This document shows positions 25,611-64,000 of a DNA stretch of 64,000 nucleotides, piece by piece (the first letter of the stretch is position 1; each line of letters begins with the position of its first letter). The notes below the pieces were generated by a model that saw only the letters and a program-made list of their open reading frames with translations, was not told the origin of the DNA and ran no database searches. Source of the stretch: Haliotis asinina (taxonomy: Eukaryota > Mollusca > Gastropoda > Lepetellida > Haliotidae); the NCBI RefSeq assembly GCF_037392515.1, contig NC_090283.1:34922249-34986248 (forward strand), written 5' to 3'. The position numbers and the translations under genes are program-made.

Positions 25611-27229
25611 TCCCTTATGATCACCATGATGAACATAATTCATGTACAATGTGTGTGTTGTAGAGGCATGTTTTCAGGAGAGGATCACAGTAGGTGAATG
25701 TCTACTTATTGTCATGCGTCTGCTTTATTGACACAAAAGCTGTGCGCTAATGTGGACTAGGTGTATATGGTAGGTAAGGTGTATAAGAGAAGGTATTGAT
25801 TGTTAGGCAGTGTGTTAGTGTTGGAACTATGCTCAGTGGCTGGTACTGTTCTACAGTTGAGTTTGAGTTGACAAGGACAGTGCTGTGTGTTCTGGTGTAG
25901 CCTTGGATTGTGTAGGTAGAGATGATGTGTGGGTGACAGGGTTATGGACCGTGTGAGTGCACCTACATGCACACCCATCTAGTCGAGACCTGCTGCTCAG
26001 ATTATCATGGTGGGTGGGGCCTCATTTTGATCTTTGTATACACAAGCAGTGGTATTTATACTCCTGACAAAGGTTATGCTGACCCACAAGGGGACGACAT
26101 CTGTGATAAGGCAATAGAGTGTTTTGTGCTTACATCAATCTGTGTCATGTGTTTACGCAACCTTTAATTCAGTGACTCATTAAATATGTTTTAGATTTTA
26201 TTTAACAAATATCTAATAATGTAACAACAGAATTTTGTTGTGTCTTTTATGAATGAAAAACACATATTTATCTGATGAAAACCTATCTTTACCCTTTCTG
26301 ACATTTGGAACCAGGCTAAGAGAGGACTAAGATTGAATTTATTTGAAGAGCCTGTTAGATTATATGGTGATATTAACCTCAACTGACAATGGACAACAGA
26401 CACAGATCCATATCATTCACAAGTGTGGAAGGTATAAAAACAAATGTTAACATGTTCAGTGTCAGCTCATTTGGAGTCCACCTGCTAGAAAGAAAGAGAG
26501 CAGTTTATAGGATTCTGATTTTAGCTTACTGCAGTATTCATTGAATATCTATAGGATGAAATGATCTATCCTTTGTCAGTACATTTTACTGTCTGCTTAA
26601 GGTGGGTGCCCTTTCCAGTGTCCTACATATGTTGTCAAACTGAGTTATGAATATATTAGCATTTCAGCAATCCTTCACAAGCATAACTGTCGCTAATGAG
26701 GCGTTTTTTCATGGGTATCACCTGTGAACCTAATCCTATGTTACAATCTTATAATTTATTGTGATTTGACAGGTGCTTTGATCCGGTGTATCTTGTGTGT
26801 TTGGTTCTGGTCCCTCTCAGTGTAATGGATGGACTTTGTACTTGGACCACACCCATATTACTCAGCTACTGCATTACTCTGTGGTGACAAGTGATAGATA
26901 ATGCATGTGTAGCTTATGAAGGCTCAGTGGCAATAAGCAGTGTCATTTGACATTGTAATTATTTTTAAACATGGGCTTGAAATGTTTTGCAGTTAATGTT
27001 TAAAATTGTGATAGTTTACAGAATCTTGATAGGAAAATAGCATCTAATTTTTAAACCAAATGTTTACTCAAATTTCACATCTAGGTTTATTTGATTTATG
27101 TCCCAACATAAAATAATAAAATGTTCTCATTCAACATGCCCAATTCCATTGAATGTCAAGAGTGCTAATGAAAATTTTCATACCCTATGTGAGGTAGTTA
27201 TATGCATTATTCAAAGAAGTGAAGAAAAG
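25611..27229. other. Intergenic DNA, nothing recognised
   Basis: No supported gene or repeat. Confidence 0.35.
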
Positions 27230-27545
27230 TTGGCATGTCCCCCACACAAGACCATCACTGAGACAGGAGTTTCCCCTGCAGTTGTGTAGCTGGCTGGGTT
27301 GTCCCCAACACATGACCATCAGTAAGACAAGAGGTGTCTCCTGCAGTTAGTGCAGCTGGCTGGTGAGTCCCCAACACAGGACCACCAGTGAGACAAGTGA
27401 TGTCTCCTGCAGTTAGTGTAGCTGGCTGGGTTGTCCCCTACACAGGACCATCAGCGAGGCAAGTGATGTCTCCTGCAGTTACTGCAGCTGGCTGGTGTGT
27501 CTCCCCCCACCCCACACACAGTACCATCAGTGAGACTAATTTTGT
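27230..27545. repeat. Minisatellite, 66-bp unit, about 4 copies
   Basis: GTCTCCTGCAGTTA recurs at 27336, 27402 and 27468. Units also share AGCTGGCTGG and CACAGGACCATCAG. Confidence 0.92.
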
Positions 27546-28549
27546 CTGCTTCAACTGGCTGGGCTGTCAGTGGTGCAGAGATGCTGCTAGTCTGTCGTAC
27601 AGACCCTGAAATATAAATATCCAAGAAAGCCCACGCAAGTCTAGAAGATGTGGCAAGTCAAGATTTCCATAGCTTCAAGAAAATGAAGAAAGTCTCAGAG
27701 CTCCATTTCATAATATTATTTCTTGTTCATTATGGATGTTTTTTCAGTAAAATATGTTCATTTCAGAGACTAGCTGTTAGTCTAAGGTGCTGCTTGTTAT
27801 ATTTCTCTCTGCTCAGTGTGGAAACCCCTTATGCTTATGTGTGAGGTTAGTCTTTTGTGTGCTTTCTTTTCAATGATTCATTACTTTTTGGAAAGAATTG
27901 TTGCGTCCCTAATTATTGATTGTCTCTCCTCCTTCGCTGTTTGCAGGCACATCAGGACATGCTAGCCACTGTTTGACATGTAGTTTGCTCTTTCATGTGT
28001 ACAACCTATTAGACATGATTGATACACATCCACTCGGTAAATGAACTTTGTATGTTGCTGGGAGAATTCAACATTAAGAGTTAAAGATTATGTTTTGTGT
28101 GGAATGCATACTGTCTTTGGCAGAGCATAGTTAACACAAACCCCTCTGGTCAGCATATTACTTAATCACACATCCGTGCAAAGATTAAACTCTTGTTGAG
28201 TTATCTGTTATGTCAAGTTTTGGATCACTAAAAGTGTATCAAAAAGTCAACTTGATGGCAGGAAGCTGGTTTAGATACATGCCTGAAATTATAAAAAGTG
28301 TATTGATGTTTGGTTCTGTTTGAATATTGCATGTATCTGCAAAATCTTACCCTTGTCTGCTACCCACCCTCTGCCAAAACAATGATGTTAGTGAACACCT
28401 TCTTGTGTTGTAAGGAGTTATTATGTACCTACACCATCCCTCTACCCCCAAGAATGTTTTCAAACTAAATACTCAATCTCACCACACCCTCTTGCTCCAG
28501 ATTGTTGTATCTCCACACAGACCCACACCATCCCTTAACCCCAGACTGT
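27546..28549. other. Intergenic DNA, nothing recognised
   Basis: No supported gene or repeat. Confidence 0.35.
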
Positions 28550-29420
28550 CACATGGAGGGATGTTCCACCACCTCTGTCACCTGAAATGGGTGCTCACCT
28601 GGAGGGATGCTCCACCTCCCCTGACACATGGAGGGGTGATCCACCTTCCCTGTCATTGAGGGAGGTGTTCCACCACCCCTGTCACCTGGAGGGATGCTTA
28701 CCTCCCCTGACACATGTAGGGGTGATCCACCTTCCCTATCATTAAGGGAAGTGTTCCACCACCCCTGTCACCTGGAGGGATGCTTACCTCCCCTTTCATG
28801 TGGGGAAGTGTTCCACCTTCCCTGTCATTTAGGGAAGTGTTCCACCACCCCTGTCACCTGGAGGGATGCTTACCTCCCTGACACATGGAGGGGTGATCCA
28901 CCATCCCTGTTATGTGGGGAAGTGTTCCACCACCCTTGTCACCTGGGGGGATGCTTACCTCCCCTTTCATGAGGGGAAGTGTTCCACCTTCCCTGTCATT
29001 TAGGGAAGTGTTCCACCACCCCTGTCACCTGGAGGGATGCTTACCTCCCTGACACATGGAGGGGTGATCCACATTCCCTGTCATTTAGGGAGGTGTTCCA
29101 CCACCCCTGTCACCTGGAGGGATGCTCTACCTCCCCTGACTCATGGAGGGGTGATCCACCTTCCTTGTCGTTTAGGGAGGTGTTCCACTGCCCGTTATTT
29201 GGAGGGGTGCCCCCCCCCCCCCCACGTCACATGGAGGTGATGCTCCACCTCCTGTCACCTTTAGTGGTGACTCACTTCCCTTCACCTAGAGATATGACCC
29301 ACCTCACCTGTCACCTTAAGGGAGGACCCACCTCTTGACACCTAGGTGGATGACCCACCCCACCTGTCATCTGTAGGGTGGACCCACATCACTTGTCAGC
29401 TAGGTGACTGACCCACCTCC
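28550..29420. repeat. Minisatellite, ~29-bp unit in ~86-bp higher-order repeats
   Basis: Three related sub-units alternate: GGGGTGATCCACCTTCCCTG, GTGTTCCACCACCCCTGTC and GGATGCTTACCTCCCCTG. Successive triplets are about 86 bp apart. A run of 14 C at about 29210-29223 sits near the end. Long plus-strand frames here are artefacts. Confidence 0.93.
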
Positions 29421-30490
29421 ACTGTCTCCAGCATTTGCTTTTCGATTAACTTGTGTTCTTTTCCATTCTCACCTACCAAGAACACTCATTGCTGAATAAG
29501 TTTACTTGACAATGAATGCACGTAGGCTTTAGGAACATAGCATATGATAACATTATGCAGGAATTTTATAGAGATCTGTCACTAATACAGTTAATAGCCA
29601 ACCAACCCTATTTTAGGTACAAGTCTTATGAACATCTTTTGTTCCACCCTAAAGAAACGTTTGGCCCAGTCAATAATATCAATAAATACTGCATGGATGA
29701 CTGGCTAGGATTAGCTCATGATACACATTTTGAAGGTGTGAAGGTACCTGGAACAATGTCCTTATGTTCATATGTCAGCAGTTATCTCCCATGTTCCCTT
29801 GACCCCAGTTATAGCTGTATTGTTGGGATCACATACCACGTGCTCACTGGCCATGGTGGCAGCATCAGCAATGATATAACAACTCTGTCATTCAGCCCAG
29901 CATGCTGTGTGCTGGTGAAGTAAATACCGTCACCAACTGCCGTCATGCTTCACTTCCTGCTGCTTGGTGTGAACTGTTTAACTAGGCATCTTGCCTCGTC
30001 ATGGAAGGATGTACACTGGAAACTTCCAAATACCGAAATGTAGTTTTTGACATTGTTTGTAATATTTTCTTTCAGACTTATATGATGTCTAATTCTCCTG
30101 AAATGCAGAGGATATTTGAAAATAGCTGATGTATTCAGAAATATAATGATGCATCAAGTGATGGTTGCATTGATAGGTTTTCTCATGTTGGAGATGACAC
30201 ATTCCCAAATGGATCACAAATACTGTATGAAAGCTAGAGTAAAGAGCTTACATGTCCCTGAGGATAATCAACAGTACTATTACTACTAATGGTTCAGAGT
30301 ATAATTTGACCACCTTTCACTCAACTGTCAAATTCTAGAATGATGCCTTCCTTTAAGGTATGGCATTGTCCACATGAAAGGAGTCAGAGGTTATAAGGCG
30401 TTAGGTTTTAGTTCCAAAGTCATTCATTATATCTGGCAGTCATTTTCTTAAGGTAAATCATAACATTTATGTTCCATGTACATTATATGA
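29421..30490. other. Intergenic DNA with one unassigned 135-codon ORF
   Basis: The plus-strand frame at 29516-29923 has ordinary amino-acid composition (MHVGFRNIAYDNIMQEFYRD at its start) and is not a tandem-repeat artefact, but it matches no family I know and has no splice or promoter support. Confidence 0.25.
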
Positions 30491-30603
30491 GTTATCACAT
30501 CATGTCGAGGGAAGTACAGGGTTTTATCAGTCCTGAGTAAGGTTGTATTCACCCTTACTTCGCCTGATAAAACCCTGTACTTCCCTCAACACGATGTGAT
30601 AAC
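30491..30603. repeat. Large imperfect palindrome (hairpin / MITE-like)
   Basis: Arms of about 40 bp: GTTATCACATCATGTCGAGG then GAAGTACAGGGTTTTATCAG, answered by CTGATAAAACCCTGTACTTC then CCTCAACACGATGTGATAAC. Three or so mismatches, with a spacer of about 33 bp that is itself partly self-complementary (AGTAAGG / CCTTACT). Confidence 0.9.
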
Positions 30604-31059
30604 ACATTTATCTAGCCAATGTTTTTACTAAATCAAAAGAAAAGAATACGCATTTAAGGGACTTGTTTTTATTTATTTGAGATGCCACGGCTGATAGATT
30701 GACCTCAATGCAGCAAGGCGTGGCGGGATGATATAACTTTTGTACTCCCTGCTTGTGGTTATCGTGATGGAGGTTCATGCTATTTTATGAGAGTCACTCA
30801 AATCATTGATGATCCAAACTTGACATTCATACATGAGACTAGATAAGGGAAAATAAACCTTTCCAAATTTCCCATTAGACCACACGACCTTTGAGTGGAC
30901 AATGAGAAGTGGTCCTGTCTGTACTTCACTGGTCCAAAATAACATGCGTAGATGTATTTATTTTGGCCAACAGGACCAATGCAAACTTATTTAATGGTCC
31001 TGATGAATTTTTACTAGCCAGGGACCACCGTAAATTATTGCATGCTGTTTACTCTTCTC
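30604..31059. other. Intergenic DNA, nothing recognised
   Basis: No supported gene. TTTTACTAGCCAGGGACCACC at about 31010 loosely resembles CTAGCCAGTTCGGTGGTCTG near 48375, a possible old shared repeat. Confidence 0.3.
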
Positions 31060-31320
31060 TTTCATGAGAGTATGTGATTAATGTTAATGAATATGTAATT
31101 GATGTTACTGAATGTGTGATTGATGTTAATGAATGTGTGATTGGTGTTAGTAAATGTGTGATTAATGTTAATGAATGTGTGATTACTGTTCATCAATGTG
31201 TGATTGATGTTGGAGAATGTGTGATTGATGTTAATGTGTGATAAATGTTAGTGAATATGTGTATAAATGTTAATGAATGTGTGATTCATGTTAGTGAATG
31301 TGTGATTGACGTTAGGGAAT
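31060..31320. repeat. Short tandem repeat, 19-bp unit, about 12 copies
   Basis: Unit TGTGATTGATGTTAATGAA with frequent single-base changes. Confidence 0.9.
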
Positions 31321-33474
31321 GCATGATATACAGCATCCCAGTCCAGGAGTTGTCAGTTGTGGGTCTCTGCCAACACACTGTAGTTATCTATCCATCTCCC
31401 AACCCTCATGGATAACAAGTGAAGAATGCTCCACTGAACACACTGATGATGGAGTGGAAGTGAGAGGTTCACTGACTTCTTTTATGTTGTTGACATGTAC
31501 CGTCCTATGATCCCTGTGATATCCTGGTGCTCCCTCCCTGACCTGCCTTCCCCACCCCTCCCACACCCACCCGCAACTCTCCACTCCCCTCCCCTAGGGT
31601 ACTCCCTCCCACACTGACCTCCCACATCTTTCCATCTCTCATTGATCATACTTTCATTCTAGATATTCCATACTTTTTCACGTCCCACATTATTTCCTCA
31701 TACTCTTCACTCTGCACAGTTACCTTTCATTTGCTTGATATTTCCCTCTCTTTTCCTCCCATCCCTGACCTGCAGCACAGCTAACCCCTGGTTCTAGTCA
31801 CATATTGTTAGTGGCTTCACGTCGACCTCTCTCTCTGCTTCCCTGACTGAGTTACTACACAGATCCCAGTGTACACCAATTACTGGCTTCTCCATATCAA
31901 CACTGGGTGGGGAACAACCTGACTAACTCACGCATACCAACACCAATTACAGGGAGGGCGGTCACATTGTCAGGCCTTCTGTGTTGTAGAACCTGTAGGT
32001 ACACTCTTCTTCCTGGTCTGTTCTAATACAGCAGGTAAACTAGGGCAGTAACATAGTTTGATAGGATTTTGAGAGTCTCAGCCCTGTGTGATCCTACTTG
32101 AAGATGTCCTTGTCAAGTTTTGAACTGACAACATGTTATCTTTGAGAAATGAGACGTGATGGGAGTTAGGATCTCAAGAATCCTTTCTTAAGCCACTGAT
32201 TCGAAATATGTTCCACCAGTGTACCTCTTAAAGATGTGGCTGCTGACTGTTTGTGCCACTATGTACTGAGGTAGGTCAAATGAAAGTCTTGACAGCCCAT
32301 GTCCAGTACAGGATGCTACTTACCTGTATGGTACCGCAGTTTTATCACAGTTGTGAAACCTGATGAATCTTTTGTCATCAGCGTTGTCAAATAAATGGAT
32401 CATTCATCACCCAGGAGGTTTGAAGAGACCCAGGAGGTATACATCTTGGTAGATGCTTGTATGTGGATGTGTACAGATGTACTGATCTAGTGAAAGCATT
32501 CTATGTCTCTCCGCACATGCCTCAATCCTATAAGGAACACTAGTGAAAGATATAGTGTCAGATCATGATGCATGGCATGCTGTCCTCGTTTGTAGATGGA
32601 CTGTCTTGTCAACATGTGTATTGTCCTAACCTGTGGTGATGTAGACCAGCAATGATCACAACTATTTGGTGGTGCCAATATACGTTGTACTACCATATTG
32701 ACGGATATGGTTCTGCTGACAGTGCTGTTCCTGCTAAAATACCTTGATAAACAGCAACATAAGACATTGAGGAAGGATATGTGTCCTCTTTTGCTCACTG
32801 GAAGTGTCATATGTTGAGTTTATTGATAAGAATGAAAGTACAAATGTACAATGGTACATGTTGAACTGCATCAGAAATGAAATGACTGTTTGATGCTGAA
32901 GATGGTTCTTCTGTCTTTGACTACATCTACATCAGCTTGGATCAAAACTTCCACTAAATACTTTAGAAAAGTGTCTACTATCATTCTTTTATGATTCAGT
33001 TTAGACTTACATGCATTCAATCCTGTTATAGATCAACAATAGCAATATTTACATCTGATGTTATCAGTGGTATCAGTTGAGCTTTCATTCATATTCACCT
33101 GGTAACTTTCAAAACAATTTTTTGAAATTGTCTCTTGTCCTTTAAACTGTGTCATGTACTGTACACTTGTTGATAGCTCACTCTGCAATCAACAACCTCT
33201 GTCCTTTATTAGGTTTGTCTTAGACCGGCAACTCATCTCTATTGCTCTTTTGCATGATGTATGTTGAGACTTGTCTGTCCTATCTATTGTGTTTTTGATT
33301 GCAAGCTACTCATAATAACAGGGGGATAGGTAGCCTGTTGGTTTGATTGCTTATGTCCCTTTGTCTTGTTACATGTGTCTGTTGAGTAGTGATTACCCTT
33401 AGTATGTGTATGGTACTTTGACCTGGTCATTTTATGTGTTCTTTTTTGTATAATTCTAATGTGTTATTTTTCAG
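31321..33474. other. DNA upstream of the first MYO7A coding exon
   Basis: A C/T-rich tract lies at about 31524-31660. No further exon is recognisable. Because 33475 is preceded by a splice acceptor, at least part of this must be intron of the MYO7A transcript. Confidence 0.4.
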
Positions 33475-33525
33475 ACTGTACAACTTGATGAGGTAACTTG
33501 ACAAAGGCAGGATAGTGGTGTGACC
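33475..33525 (+). promoter_or_regulatory. MYO7A: MYO7A 5' UTR segment with minimal upstream ORF
   Basis: Noncoding start of the first coding exon, preceded by an acceptor (ttatttttcag|A), so an upstream noncoding exon exists but was not located. ATG AGG TAA at 33488-33496 is a two-codon upstream ORF 29 nt before the main start. Its last bases overlap GAG|GTAACT, a good cryptic donor at 33493. Confidence 0.6.
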
Positions 33526-63601
<30,076 letters not shown>

Positions 63602-64000
63602 GTACGAGGATGGTTGGAAGCACCTTGTCTCCCAATACAGCAATAAGTTATTGCTTATTTTGCAATTTACCCTAAAATTTTGTCGTATTCGGTTTTTGGA
63701 TTTATTATCAGCGGGATGTATGGTTATCGGTGAAATAAAATGTTTCCTCATCCTGACACATGCTTATTATACTTGTCTTCTCCTTGTATCAGAACTAGTG
63801 GAACATTTGAATCCCTTGAAGTTCTCTTCTTCAAAGAGGATGTAAAATCAGCACTTACCCACCAGTAGCCTCCCTTTGAGTGAACTTGAGTCCTGATATG
63901 GCATTTAATATCCTTTTATATTTTGGTCCTTGCCACAAAATTTATTGTTGTATGGCTTCGGTATTTGGTCCTTGAAATTTAGTGTTGTATAGCTTCAGTC
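63602..64000. other. Start of MYO7A intron 32
   Basis: AT-rich intron sequence. The next coding exon is not in the window, and the 125-codon frame running through here is read-through of exon 32. Confidence 0.6.

Noticed and set aside
28423..29338. Pro/His/Cys-rich ORFs up to 119 codons
   Set aside because: Artefacts of the 29/86-bp array.
29516..29923. 135-codon ORF as a confident gene
   Set aside because: No family similarity, no supporting splice sites; kept only as a low-interest finding.

Overview
Eukaryotic genomic DNA, most likely from a marine gastropod of the abalone (Haliotis) type. Genes have GT/AG introns of 0.1 to 5 kb, intergenic DNA is full of minisatellites and transposon relics, and at least five places carry fragments of a short repeat containing 'GCAATATTCCAGC' and 'TTTTACGyCGC', which I recall as very abundant in abalone sequence. 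The species call is inference; an animal nuclear genome is certain.

Layout. (1) 1-2315, plus strand: the last five coding exons of an ANKRD42-like ankyrin/coiled-coil protein, with a decayed Tc1/mariner copy in one intron, followed by a 3' UTR with poly(A) signals up to about 3.7 kb. (2) 3.7-33.4 kb: no convincing host gene. This holds several minisatellites (52, 68, 56, 44, 66, 29/86 and 19 bp units), two LINE fragments on the minus strand, a complete Tc1-type DD34E transposon with an open 341-codon transposase (10741-12356), a tRNA-derived SINE, a dispersed repeat of about 0.9 kb present twice in clear form and once in decayed form, and a 113-bp palindrome. (3) 33475-63601, plus strand: a myosin VIIa gene (MYO7A), from its start codon through 32 coding exons to just before the second MyTH4 domain; the 3' end lies outside the window. 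All 32 exon junctions keep the reading frame. They encode about 1,687 residues: motor, five IQ motifs, charged helix, MyTH4, FERM, SH3, and the start of the second MyTH4-FERM.

The two genes are separate units in the same orientation. Nothing suggests operonic coupling, although both human orthologues lie on 11q13.5-q14.1. The MYO7A introns carry a different minisatellite almost every time (37, 30, 43, 50, 24, 20, 58, 66 and 73 bp units), a 1,037-bp inverted-repeat (foldback) element, a tRNA-SINE and a Tigger-like MITE. Most long open frames outside the listed exons are artefacts of these arrays. The most interesting non-genic signals are the foldback element with its apparent 5-bp target duplication, a tandemly copied splice acceptor before exon 18 that could make 12-nt in-frame microexons, the dispersed repeat in which one copy preserves the empty site of a LINE, and a minimal upstream ORF in the MYO7A leader.
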